From the NCBI GenBank assembly GCA_018697195.1, contig CM031878.1, positions 5,810,648 to 5,874,647 of the forward strand: 64,000 nt of DNA, given 5' to 3'. The notes under the pieces were generated by a model. That model did no database searches. It saw only the letters and a program-made list of their open reading frames with translations, and was not told where the DNA came from. Positions 22,408 to 35,000 of the stretch are shown piece by piece. The DNA comes from Certhia americana. Taxonomy: Eukaryota > Chordata > Aves > Passeriformes > Certhiidae. How positions within the stretch are numbered: the stretch's first letter is position 1; each line of letters opens with the position of its first letter. The position numbers and the translations under genes were made by a program.

Positions 22408-24552
22408 AGAAAAAAATCTAGCTGAATTTGTCTTTTAAAAAGTCAGATCTTTCTCTTCGCCCTTCCCAGGAAGATCTTTAGAGCTAATGATACAGTTTCT
22501 AATAAAAAATAAAATAAAATACATGAGAGACCTTTTAAGTGCACCAGGAGACAGGTCATTAATATCTGAACTGCTATCTTTTCTATATTACACTCATATT
22601 TCAATAACCTACATTTTGGGGTTATTCTTTTTTTTTTTCTTTTTTAGCAGGTGCCATTTTGGATTATTTCTTTATTAGGGTTTGTTATAATATATGCACA
22701 AAGGTATGTAGATTTCTAGGAGAGGCGTGGGTGAGGAGGAGATAATTTATTACAGTTCTAATATATCAGCCAAAATCCATCCATCTAAATTGTCTTGCCT
22801 TAGATGCATTTTGCCATTATTTGCAAAATTAAGACATTTGTCCCTGTTTAGAAAAGGGGCTAAAATTGAAATAGCCACTGTAGGAAATGAAATATCTCAC
22901 AGCCCTTCCCTGGGCAAGCTCCCAGCCTGAGGAACAGACTCCAGGAGGTTTGTCCCAATGTGATGCATGAAATGAAGTGCATGTAGCTCTCTAAATCCAG
23001 ATTACCAGCTGATTTCCTCCCCTAAATTCAAAGGCACCATCTGTTGAAATCACGACAGACTCCACTATGAGTATCTCTGAGGTGGGAAAGTGTTGTCATC
23101 TCCCTCTCTGCAGATGGGGTGCTGAGGAGCAAAACATCTGAGTGTGTGTTTGCATGGAATTAAGGTATATTCACAGCATAAGGAAAGGCTGGCTGAGTTT
23201 CCTTAGCACAGGTAATAGAAATAAGGAGCATATGACAGAAGAAGGGTTATCATGGACAACAAGGATTTATGGCCTCCTCACAGTCTGGACCACCCTTTGG
23301 ATCTTGAGACTTGCCTGCTGTTCAGTGAGTTTTGGTGAAAACTCCTCCTGTTTGGGAATCCTTTCTAATTTCTTTGCAAGGCAAACTGTGAGAACAGCCT
23401 GGTTTGGTTGAGAGACCTTACCAAAGCACACAGACAGCACTGTGGGACAGAAGGCTTCTAGAGAAGCAATCAGAAGGCTACACATGTCCCATAGGAGTTA
23501 GACAGGGATTTGAGCACCTAATTCAAAGGCTAAAACCAAAGAAAAAGGTATGACTTCACCATATCTTTCTTGTGTTTTCTTTGATAAGAAGAAGCTTATG
23601 ATAAGAAAGCTTTTAAAGCATGCTATAAAACCCCTTTTTTTGGTGCATCAGCATGGGCATCGGACAGACCAAGTTTTCATCAACCATAGAAGACTCAAGC
23701 CCTCAGATACCATGCAAGACAAAAGCACCCTTATTCCCAGGGAAGCTCCAGGAGGAGACATTTATCCCTGTCCCAGATGGGCCACTGCGAAAAAAAGGAG
23801 TATAACAGACACAGATGATGTTAGCACCTACTGCTGGTGCAGAAAAGGGAAAACAATCATCTTGGGGTACACTTCTCTCCATACAGAGCTCTTTGAGCTC
23901 TTGGAACGATCCTGTTAGCTAATAGTAAGTGAAACAGGATGTGCAGAAGTGTTCCTAGACTTGACCAAAAATGACGAAGTCCTGGGCAGACCAAACTGTG
24001 TATTGTGAAACTGTCTGTTTCATATCCAAGTCATGTTCAATAAATATCTTGAAAGCATTTGACAAATTCTTCTGCTAGAAAAAGCTATTTTTTATCCAGA
24101 AGTACAGAAAAGAGTGGTCACACAGGTATGTGGTAACTAACTTCTAAACCCTCAATCTTTTTGAAGTGGTTTGAAGCAATATTTTTTCCTTTTTTGAAGT
24201 TTAGACTAAGCCAATTTGAGATAGGTGCAATGCCTGATGCCCATGGTGGAAATATTCTGTACCCTAAAGACTGAGAAAATCATTGAGAAAAATTGAAATC
24301 TTACACTACACTGCAGACTCTGTCCCTGATTATTAAGTAGTTGTGTGGACAGGAATTCCTTCTCAGTATTTGTGTATTATAGTACACAGAAACACTCAAA
24401 TCATTATGTTTGACTGGCTGGGCCCAGGTCTCAGCTCCTGAGTGTACGTTCAGTCTTTCTCATTTAAAACACATCAGGGTGAATCAGAGCCTCTCTGTGT
24501 GAAAGACTTTATCTGACAGTGAGCATTGAGGTTCTGGTTTAGGCTGATGAGC
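22404..24552. other. Unclassified DNA
   Basis: A 122-codon plus-strand frame at 23550-23918 has no recognisable domain. A weak MIR-like word set occurs near 23085-23140. Nothing else recognised. Confidence 0.4.
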
Positions 24553-24627
24553 TCATGGAATCACCAAGAGGTTTGTGTTGGAAGGACCCCTTTAAATGTC
24601 ACGTTGTCCTACCATATAGCAGCAAGG
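24553..24627 (-). mobile_element. CR1 LINE, terminal 3' stub (diverged)
   Basis: Plus strand: TCATGGAATCACCAAGAGGT, TTGTGTTGGAAGGACCCCTT, TAAATGTCACGTTGTCCTAC. This matches the inverted avian CR1 3' end (TCATAGAATCA...TTGGAAGGGACCTTTAAAGATCA) with several substitutions. Confidence 0.65.
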
Positions 24628-26039
24628 TGTTGCCCATGAATCAGACTTTCAAGGCATTTTCAGCCTATCTTCTCTCCTCCCTACTGCTGCTGCATGTCAA
24701 CCTCTCTGCCAAGGGAAGAAGGTGAAGCTCAGTGCTGAATGAGGATAAACATAATGACTGGGCTTAATTGGGCAGCATACTGTGGAGACAAACACAGTGA
24801 CTTTTCCTCATCCATAACTAACTCTCACTGCACTCAGCCACTAACATGCTGAACCTGATCAGCAGAGCTAATTTTCATTAGCTAATTGAGCAGACTCACA
24901 GCATTCTCCAGCTCCTACTGCTCCCAGGCTGCCTGCTGAAGGAGGTGCACTGAGTGCAGGTCCCATCTCAGAAGGGTCAGCTCAGGAGGGAGCTGTCTCA
25001 AGAGAGGAAAGATAACCAGAGCTGTTCCTTTTGCATGCTTTTCCTTCCTGCTTTCCACAGACACCCACTTCTTCAGATATTTCTTAATTTAAACTTTAAT
25101 CAAATTTTCTTTTATCATCTAAGCCCTTATGTGACATTAATATCTCTAAAGACTAAAATCCAGATCTATAGATATCTCCAAGTCTAAAAATACTTATCCA
25201 CTGTTAGTCCAAAATGTTAAATAACTATTAATTCCCCTTCAGGGCCAGGTTTTATACCAGACTGTAGAGATGCATTGTGTGAAAGAGGACGTGAAACACT
25301 GTCACGTGCCACTCATGGCACAGCATAAGGCAAAGAAGATAAAGTGTACTATTTAGTAGTGGGAAGAATCTGAACACTGCCTTGTGAATCTTTTAAAGCT
25401 CCAAGCTAATTGGCTAGGACCCATTTGGCAGGCTGCAGTGGAAGAAATGGTAGGGATGACAGGATCTGCTTAGTACTACTGAAGCTGGTAAGAAAAATAG
25501 ATTGTATGCTGGGCTTTGCAGATTTGGTTCTTTCTTTATCTGATTTTTTTTTACAAATATTAAAAAATAAAGATCTGAAAAGTTTTTATTCAGAATGTCA
25601 CCTGGGTGTTTCACAAGAGTCAGAGTTTCCAGAGGTTTTATGGGAATTTAGTGTATTCTTTCCACTTAATTGGCCAAATTGTCTGGTTAAACTACATTTC
25701 CCATTGCACCCCAGAGTTTCTACATGCTAAGTGAGTAGATACTAAGGCAAAAGAGCCCCTGAATACAGCTAACCAGGCAGACATGGTCCAAGAGGCAGAT
25801 CCATGAATGAAGATATTTGTGTTTGTTCATATAATTGGGGGGAATATGAGTTGTTTCACAGAATAATTATTGATGAAAGAAAAATTTGACATTTTATTTG
25901 CAGAAAAGATTTTGTTTGTAAAAAAAATATGGTGATGCTTCATTAATAATAGTAATTTATTTTTATTATTTTATATATATGTACATATATATGTGTATAT
26001 GTATATGTATTGCATATGTGTATTTGTACAATACTTTTT
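24628..26039. other. Unclassified DNA with a TA-rich microsatellite
   Basis: A degenerate TATATG/TATA stretch lies at 25966-26031. A 106-codon frame at 25410-25730 has no domain. No other feature recognised. Confidence 0.45.
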
Positions 26040-26740
26040 AAAAACCATTGACAGCAGTTCTCTGCTGCTCCTGCATCACAGGTGGGAGATCTTGTGGAAG
26101 ACATTAGAGATCCAGTGGTGAAATAAATAACTTGGATGTCTATCTAAACTTTTCTGTGGGTGTTTTCTCCACCCAAGCACCTTTTGCACACCAAAGTAAG
26201 AGCCCTCATCCACAGGTTGTCCTGAGGAACCCAGGGGTACCTCAGCAGCAGCAATTAGCAAGGAGGGATGGCAGGGAGGTTTCACCCCATGGTTTGTGAA
26301 ATTTTCCAGGCTGCAGAGGGTGCCTCGAGCACTTCTGTGTTTACACTTGGGAGAGAAAGGATGGTGCTGCCTCAGTCTGGGGAGAGGGGACAGCTGCTCT
26401 GGGCTGGCAGCAGGTACGTAGCAGATTGGGAGGCAGTTGGGGGAAGGAGCCCATATCCAGTGGTCCTGCCTTTTGTGCCTTTGTAGGTTTTTCCATACCT
26501 GAGTGAGCAGCTGCTGCTGGGTGTCCCAGTAGCCTCCTGTCAGAGCACATCTTGATGACAGCATCCTCACGTCTTTTTAAGCACTTCTGAGGCACACAGG
26601 CCATAAGGAGGTGGTACAGGGACAGCGCTGGGAGCAGAGACCAGCTTTCATAAGGTCAGAGCTGCTCCTTGATTGGCAGGGCGGTAGCTTCTGATCAATA
26701 ACTGCAAGGGGTTATTGATTCAGCCACCAATCTGAACTCT
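26040..26740. other. GC-rich patch of unknown nature
   Basis: About 0.7 kb that is clearly G/C-richer than both flanks, with open frames on both strands (164 codons minus at 26076-26570, 87 codons minus, 72 codons plus). None has a recognised domain. The right end carries a 9-bp perfect inverted repeat flanked by inverted CCAAT boxes (26672-26731). It could be a decayed LTR, an unannotated exon with regulatory DNA, or an isochore irregularity; the sequence alone does not decide. Confidence 0.4.
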
Positions 26741-27154
26741 TAATTACTGATATTAAATGTCAGAAACTTTCAGAGTTTAAGCCATATGACTGTAATCTCT
26801 TATTCCAGAAGCTCTGCGGTGGCAAGCTCTCATCAAAGTTTGTGTGGCAAGGATGTGTTCTCAGACTGCTGCACACTGGAAATGATGTGGCTGGCTTTGG
26901 TGTGGCTTCTCTGGGCTTGCTCGAGGGGAGGGATGTTGCTGCCTGTCCCATTGCATCTTTCTGCTGCATATCAGTCAAAATTAAAGCAGAATAACAAACA
27001 AGAACCCTTCTCTCCCACCAGCAGAAACCGGAGTCCTCTATTCAGTGAAATTCTTGCTTTAAACACTTCAGAAGATCAGCAGATGAAGCTTTCCTTGTTA
27101 GGCCCATATAAATATATGCATATAAAGAGAAACACAGCAGATGAGCCTTTCACA
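26741..27154. other. Unclassified DNA
   Basis: A 158-codon frame (26786-27262) runs through this part into the TA microsatellite, where it becomes Ile/Tyr/His repeats. No domain. Confidence 0.4.
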
Positions 27155-27167
27155 GATATATATATAC

Positions 27168-27219
<52 letters not shown>

Positions 27220-27223
27220 ATGT
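27155..27223. repeat. Palindromic (TA)n / (CATA)n-(TATG)n microsatellite
   Basis: Order on the plus strand: short TA run, four CATA units, about 13 TA units, then TGTA units. The left CATA arm is the reverse complement of the right TATG arm, so the whole is a near-perfect palindrome that could extrude as a cruciform. Confidence 0.92.
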
Positions 27224-27462
27224 GCTTATGTATGTGCTATGAACTTTTGTACAGAAATATAAAATAAGTCACCCCCATGTTTTATATCTACAGGTATCTG
27301 TCTGTTTACATGAGTTAAATGCATGCAAGTGATCTGGGGATACCTGTGACAGTCTCTAGCAACTTAATTGAGTTTTCTGATACTTGTAAAAGTTTGACTC
27401 TCTCTCCTGATCATATAATACCTTTGTCTCCATGTCCAGTACTGTCATTTTTTTGTCTTTGT
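27224..27462. other. Unclassified DNA
   Basis: Nothing recognised. Confidence 0.35.
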
Positions 27463-27556
27463 AGAATCTTAGAATCGTTTGAGCTAGAGAAAACCATTCA
27501 TCTCAACTGTAAATTCAGCAGTGCCAAGCACATCTTAGCACAATATCTATATAGTT
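27463..27556 (-). mobile_element. CR1 LINE 3' stub
   Basis: Plus strand begins AGAATCTTAGAATCGTTTGA, then CAACTGTAAATTCAGCAGTG and CCAAGCACATCTTAGCACAA. This is the inverted 3' end of the same CR1 subtype as 3320-3552, with an 8-bp-type terminal repeat (AGAATCTT/AGAATCGT). It ends about 20 bases before an older CR1 fossil. Confidence 0.72.
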
Positions 27557-27576
27557 AGGGATTTTCTCCCCCTTTT

Positions 27577-28112
27577 TAATTACTTTGCATTTATCAACAC
27601 TGACTTTCACCTGCCATTTTTTTGCCCTGTCATTCAGCATCATGAGATCTGTGCTTCTAGCTGTCAGATTTATTTTATTTACTCTGACTATCTCAATCCC
27701 ATCAGCAGAGTTCTGTCCCTACTGCAAAAGAAAGGATCCTGTGGGACTCCTTTAGTCACCTGCCTCCAATAAAATTTGAGCATTCACCACTGAAGTTCAC
27801 ACTACTTCTTTAGGCAGTTATTAACCCAAGAAAAGCATTTCCTACTTCTTTCTGCAAAACCTTGGTTTCTTTACAAGCGTTTGGTAAGGAACTTTTCAAA
27901 ATTCCAAGTTTGCTTTTATCCATATGCTTGCTGACTCTTTAAAAGCACTATAACATATTTCGTTAGGGATAACTGCCTCCTATAAAAGTTGTGTTGCCAC
28001 TTTCACATTACATTATATCCATCTACTTGCCTGCCAGTTCTGTTCTTGATTACAGTTCCTTCCAATTAGCTTGATACTGTGTCACACTTGCTGGTTTGCA
28101 GTTCCTCATTTC
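27577..28112 (-). mobile_element. Ancient CR1-clade LINE, reverse-transcriptase fossil
   Basis: Inverted relative to the window. Plus-strand blocks TACTTTGCATTTATCAACAC, TCACCTGCCATTTTTTTGCC, CCTGTGGGACTCCTTTAGTC, TTTGGTAAGGAACTTTTCAA and TGCTGGTTTGCAGTTCC occur in the order expected for the antisense of an amniote CR1 ORF2, covering the reverse-transcriptase fingers/palm region. The catalytic FADD box (minus strand, 27709 to 27698) reads Ser-Ala-Asp-Gly, so the second aspartate is lost, and the LDF motif upstream appears deleted and altered. Frameshifts are present. It is noncoding. The family is known from turtles and crocodilians as well as birds, so this copy probably predates birds; that age is an inference from divergence. 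Confidence 0.72.
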
Positions 28113-28116
28113 TCAA

Positions 28117-28172
28117 ACAAAAACAAACAAAAAAAACCCAAAAAAACCCCAAAAAACAAACAAACAAAAAAA
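28117..28172. repeat. A-rich tract with C runs
   Basis: CAAAAACAAACAAA, then AAACCC and AACCCC groups, then CAAACAAACAAA and a final A run. The complement has G3-G4 runs spaced by T runs. Confidence 0.85.
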
Positions 28173-31100
28173 ATCCCTGATAAAAAGGTTTCCTCTTAAG
28201 CAAGAATTAACAATCAAATGAAAGATGACCATGAAGAACTCTTGATTGCTAATAATACTTGTGATTTTTGAAGGAGTTATTTCAAGTTACTGAGTATACT
28301 TTCATTTTCTTTATATGTTTTTTATATTTATTTCTAATCTGAAGAAATCATTAAAGTTAGAAACTAAATCTTGATATCTGTATCTTTGAATGGTGACTCA
28401 GGGTTGATTCCCTTCATTTAGTCTCCTTACTTAGTTATTTGTCATGTCATAATTAAAGAAAGAAATGGAAAAATGGATGGTTCTTTCCTATGATCATTTC
28501 ATTCTCAGAAAAAGGGAATTGCATTAAAAGCAAAACACTATACAAATAATGATTACTTCAGTCTTCTGCATATTTCTTTATAAAGGGTTTTTGGAAGATA
28601 TTATACCTGGAGGTCAGCTGATTCTTGAGGGAACCAAGTACTCTATTATAAAAATTAGTAGCAGACAAGTAATATACCTGTACCCCAGGTAATTAAAATA
28701 ATTTATAGATAGGAAAATTTCATTAAAGCTTGATGAGTCCTATTTGGTGTATCATAGACAACTTAAGCAATTTTTAAATGGGCAAATGTGACTAATCTTA
28801 AATAAATCCTATGAAGCCAAAGAAAGCCTTTAAATCAGTTAATCAAAAAAAGCCAGTCAGGCAGCTGTCTTGAGGCAGGTAAATCAATGAATATCAAGAA
28901 CCTTAAATCTGTATTAAATCCCATTACTTATCTTTGTTTACCAAATTGTAACTTCAGTGCCTTCTCCAGAAACGTATATTCTAAAAAAGCTGGCATTCAA
29001 GAGTAAAAAACCCTCAGACATGTACATGGCTATAGCACTTCCACATACTGGTAGAACTGTTCAAAAAGAATTTAAATTAAGTTCTGTGGCAAAACTTTCC
29101 AGCTGCACATAACCTCTTCAAATGTTACCTCAGCGATGTAATCACATGGTAGGAATAATGCTGAGTTATTGAATACTGCTGTTTTGTTTTGAGTTGTATT
29201 GTCTTTTGTTCTCAGTCCTTCTTCTTAGGCCTCTGGTTGCTGAAAACTCCCAGGACTGAACTGGAAAAGCTGTTGGCCATACTATAAAGCTGAGCAGTAG
29301 GAGAGCTGCCTCTTTATTTCAGAGGATTTTATAACCTTCTCTCTTACTTTAGGCAGGGGAAAATGAGCATCTCTTTCAGGCTTCACTGGATTCAAAATCA
29401 GCTCTTTTCATCTACTCCTCAACACCTCCATGGCTTTAGAAACATAGCTCAGGACTATGCAGTCAATTTAATACTTATGTAGGACACTTCTAACTGGCTT
29501 TTGTATGTATGTGTATCTGGAAAGAATGACTCAGAGTTTCTTTCAAGGCAAGGTTTTACATTTTTGCATTTATTTGAGCCACTTAGTTACATGAGGCTCA
29601 ATACAATCTGAAGTTCTGCTTCAATTTACCTTACAGTTAGCTTCCCTTTTATAAAAGAATAAGGGAACAGCCTAACACTTCTCATAAAAATCTTTTAAGA
29701 CTTGGTTTTCAAGATGGTTTTCCAAATTGAATGACCATGTCGAAACCAGTTCTGTTTAACTTATTAACCTGTGTGTACAAGCTTGATCTCTTGCTTTTTA
29801 CCTTTGATTTCCCATTTGGTAAGGAAGGCTGTAGCTGTAACATCAGTTGCTGGCAAGAGCAATGGTTTGACTTTTCTGCTAAGTTGATCAGAACATGTAA
29901 GAATTTGGTTAAAAAACACTAAGCCTAAATGAATAAGCAGAACTAGGAAGGAACACTACGTTTTATTCAGTAGAGCACACTTCTGCTCTGCCTGAACAAT
30001 GGTTTTAACAAGCTTTCTCTTTTTTCAGCCTAATCTTCAGCATAGGTCATACTTAATGAGTACATCCAGTGCTAAACAACAAATACACGGTCTTACTGAA
30101 ATATTCATCTGGTATTGTATACACTACAGAACAGCACACAGCCTTGTATTTGCAAGGTTTCCTGTTAATAACCAGTCCTTTCACAGGTGCAGTTCCTCTC
30201 TGTCCATGAGTCTTCTGTAAGCTTTATAAGTCAAGGAAAGGCAAGTTTTTATGATCCTAAACTGTTTGCCTCCCAAAAACACATACTGAACAACCTCTCA
30301 TTTCTCTGAGGGAAGTAAATAAGCCTTTAAAAGCCATTAAATAGAGACAAAGTCTATGCAAGTTTAGGTGTTATAAGTATATGGACACAATCTCCCCTTG
30401 GAAAGAACCCTATGAAGAAACCAACTTTTCACTATGGCAGGAAAGCTTATCTCACTTGTCTTCAACTGTGTGGATTTAGCATCTCATGGGATTGGTCAGC
30501 TAAGATGTCCCCTGTGTCAGACAGGCAGCTGCAGGACACTGTGCTTTGGTTGGCTTCGTGTCACACGTCAAACAAATGACAAATGCCACAAGGGATATAA
30601 ACATCCTGTATTCACTACAGGGGGAACCTGTGAGACTAATTTAGATTAGATTCCTTTCTCTTAGGTAATAAAGCATGGTAAAATTAATCCAAATTTTATT
30701 TTACAATACTTTATACAATACAATACTCTCATTTACTGTTGAAGGTGAGGCTCATACCTTGTACAAACTAAAATATTATATTTATGAACAGATGTCTCAA
30801 AAGAATCTTACTGTTTCATGGTTATCAGGAGAACAAAACAAAGAAGCAACTATAAGAATAAGAGAAAACACATTTAATATAGAAGTCATTGCCTTCTCCT
30901 CTAAAACCTTTTTGAGTTATAAATATGCTTCTGAAGGTTCAAAAGTTTAGAGCATTTTTAGAAGAAAACATGTTCAATAAGAAATCATCAGGAAGACTTG
31001 ATTTTATTTCAACAAGAAGGTTTTTTTAGAGTGTGGAATGAGGGTTGTTTATGATATATTCTGTTAACATATCCCTACATTACTCTTTGCTCTTTACGTT

Positions 31101-34100
31101 TTTGAAAGTCAGGATTCTTTCTAAAGCATATTTTATAAAAATCTGTTTTTGCAAGATTATGATAATGTCTCTACCAGCTGGATGTCTAGTACAAGGAGTC
31201 TTGTTCTTTGAGGAGACATTCATGCTAGTAGCTTAATTCTTGACCAAATGGCTCCTAGTTTTACAACTGCATTGCATTTGCAAGTTTATAATTATGAGCT
31301 TTTATTCAATATAATATAGAAAGCAAAAAATATAATGCTTATATCAATTCTAGTTTAAACTCCAGTTTAAATCTACTAAAAAGATGTTAATGATTTTCTT
31401 TTTGAAAGAGGGTTTTTTTTTATAGGTGTTATAAAATATTCAATGTTTATAAATATATTGCCAAGAATAGCTGAAGACAGTGAAAGCTAAAACATGTTAT
31501 AATTATGCAAGATGATTTTCAGACTTCATATAATATGGCTGTTCTATAGCCTGTGGTATTATCCTCCTCTAACATGTACAGCTGATTCTTGGATGAAAGA
31601 AATAAGACTAGAATGGACTATTTTTAATTAGCTTGAATATTTGAATAGCCTGAATATTTTAGTAAAATACATACCCAGATACTTTTAAACCTATTTTAAA
31701 CATATGAGAATTAAAACAATTACAAAGCTATCTTAAAATTTTCTGGCAAGCTACTAACCACCCAGAGTAAATTCTGCTGATAATATGTTCCAATGCTATC
31801 TACAGGTACTCAAGGGCCAGCAGTGATTACGTGTCCCTTTCAGAATTCTGCTCTCCTTCAGGGTAGTGCTACATCAATAAAGCAGTGTCTCTCAGAGTAT
31901 AAGATTTAGTCATTTTACTTGTTTAGGTATCTATTAAAAAACAAGAAAAAAATTGCATTTTATATTTTCTGACAGTTGAAAATTTTCATGCATTCTCCCT
32001 TTAGATGGAACTAAACATATACTAAAAGGAATAGAATATCTTGGAGATCTAAAGGTGATGATTTTATTTCTGGGTATAAAGATGGAATAGAGGTAGCTAG
32101 AGGGGAGGAAGAATATTAAAACTTCATGTTTCTTTGTTTGTGTGTATAAAGAAGCCCGCTATTTCAAAAAGTCAAATGTATTTTTTTTTTAATGTTTTTA
32201 GTGTCTGACTCAGAAAAAAGAGCCACCAGTGCATATGGGAACTTAAACAGATATGGCACCGATAATGATATTCCTAGAAATACCTTTTCCTCTTGTATAT
32301 ATGTACCTGATATTATCTGAAGCATTCGAAAATGTGTTTGTGTACAGCAGCAGTATAATAGGATTTTGTGAATTGTTCTTATCTAAGCGTTATATATGCA
32401 TCCAGAGGGAAAACTTTACTTTAACCAGGTACATTATCAGAAAATAACAATCTGGGGCATAAGCATCCCAAATGTGCACCTTTTTTATGGTGTCAAACAA
32501 AGCAAACAATACACATATTTTCCCATTATTTTATGTTTGATTTTTTTTTCATTATTATTATTACGTTAAGCCAACTGTGCTGGATTTGTAAATGGGCTAT
32601 GACTATTACACTGTAGCATCTGCCTATCCAAACAAGTCCCTCCTGATAATGGTGCCCAACAATGCAGGCCAGGAAGTGCCAATGGGAGATGAAACAAAGG
32701 GCATGTCTCTTTCAGTGGCCACAGGTTCCACCTCAGACTGATTTACATGAATGCAATAAGCAATTCAACACAAAAGAGTTGCTTTCAAAAGCACTCCTGT
32801 TTTCCTATTTCCAACAGGAGAGCATGAATTCAATCCCCCAAGCTGTCCAAAAATTAAGATCAGGGAGGTAATGGTTGTTTCTGTTAAAGTCACATTCCTG
32901 TGAGAGCAATGCATTGGAAACTAGAAGAAATAGGAATCAGCAATGCAAGAAGGCAAAGGTAGCAAACATTCTTCATATTTTTTCTATATACAAGAAACTT
33001 TTTTTTTTCTTTTTTTAACTTCAGCACTTCTTCACAGCAGTGTTAAGTGTATATTCACAGCAGTAGATGACAAGCTGAGCAAGGTTTCATCAAAGGAAAG
33101 TTTGCAGGACTGTGACACAAAGAAAAGAAAAAAATTATCTGACTTCTACAATGAGAGAAAAACACATCTTTTTCAGAGTTTTTGGATAGGCAATTACCAT
33201 TTTCTTGGTGACAATGTCTGTGTTAATCAGCTTTCCACCTGAACTTGGAATAGAGGCGAAGTAGGATTATTAGAGTCAACCCTTTATGTGAGTGATTTCT
33301 GTGAGTTCCAGTTACCAGATGCTAGAACTCCTTAATCCAGATGGTGACAGAAAGGAGATATAGAGAGGTGTGGATGATCAAAATTAGAAAAGATTCCATC
33401 AAGATCATTATAAATATTGCTTTTCATTTAACATTCTTGCTACAAAAAATCTTATTCTTGACTTGAACCACAGCCGTCAAAACCTCGCCCAGGCATTTTT
33501 TTTTTCATTAGGGGTAGGTTTTTCTCTTTTCAGAGGACAGGTTGTACCCTTCTGCAACCCAATGGGTAAATTTAGTGTTAGAAGTAAAAAGGTTCTGCAT
33601 GTTCAAGAAAGCATTGGGTTTTTTTCCAGACATCTAAAGCAAGGAAAGTAGAGACTCCGTGTCACACGTTCAAGAAGTACCTATTTCACTGCATGATAAG
33701 AGTGTTTATACTCACTCATTCCTTACACTCATGAAAATTAACAAGATTCACTGAAGCTGCAGTGGTGAAAGCCATACATTTTCCAGACAGGATGACTTCT
33801 TTCTTTAGTCTAAGTTGACATGGATGTAACAGATATTTTACTTTTTGGATGGTCTTTCAGATTTCACTTGGCATGGTAAATTCCTGGTAAATTTGCAACA
33901 TTACTACAGCAGTTCCCATGCTAGAAGTCCTCACTTAGGAGAAAATATCTAATATTCCTATTCTGCCTTTGCAGTGAAAATTTGGGAAGTGCCACGAAGC
34001 AGCTGCACATGGCTGGTAAGAAGTAATCTGACAATTTTACTCCAAGAAGACACAGGAGTTGTTGGAGACTGGTTTTTCGAGCTCCCATGATGGCTCAGTC

Positions 34101-35000
34101 ATGAGGTTGAGAAAAAAACATGCAAGAAATTTATTGCTTTTCAATTATTGTTTTTTTTTTTTTTCCTGAAGGGGATGTTTTGTTCCCACATACTGGTTTC
34201 AGGTACGTACCACATCTGATTGTCCAAAAGAAGAGTTAAATTTTTTGTGGTGAATTCCAGAAATTAAATTCTTTTTATGTGACGAGATGGACTGCAGTTG
34301 AACAGCCCTCAAAACAAGATAGTAGATGGCATGAATCATTTGCTCTGAAGAGTAGAAGCACCTTGAATGTTTTTAATGCATGTTAGTAAGTCTTCTGTAG
34401 TCTGTAAGGTGTTTTGGCTACCACAGGTTTTGATTCCATGACATACATTTGTAGCACAGTAGCACCAATGCCTCTGTCCATTTACTTCAGCAAGGTTGCT
34501 TTCCCAAGTAATTGTCATCCAAGCTGAGTAAAATCTGCAGAGTATGATCAGTGGTTTATGAAGCTACTAAATGCTTTACCGTGGAGTTTTAATATAGCTT
34601 AGACAAATGATGTAACAAAGATATCTGTCTATACTTAAAAGTGATACTGTAAATAATCAAGATTCCATTTAACACATTGCAAAGTTTGGTAGCATGAAAA
34701 ACTACCTGATAACAGGCAGGCTTTCAAATCCATTAAGTGAATTTGTATATTGCATTCTAAATGTCCATCTCTATTACAGGATTTTATGTGAGAGTACAAA
34801 TATATAAGACTTAAAAAAATCTACACTGAATAAAGAAACTAATAAAATAGAAGCTTACTGAGTTTCTTCTTTGACTACTCTTTCTTCTTCTTTTTAATCT
34901 TTATTTGACACATTATTAAAAGTCCAGAGCTCAGGATTTCAACCCCTGGTTAATCACCTCTTAATCATTTGGCATAAGTTAGAGACACAGCTCTGCTGCA
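28173..35000. other. Unclassified AT-rich DNA
   Basis: About 6.8 kb with no recognised gene, CR1, LTR or satellite. Short frames (60-99 codons) are scattered on both strands without domains. Short T runs occur, for example at 34150-34164. Confidence 0.4.

Noticed and set aside
26076..26570. 164-codon minus-strand frame in a GC-rich patch
   Set aside because: Opposite-strand frames are open too, there is no recognisable domain, and the composition explains the lack of stops.
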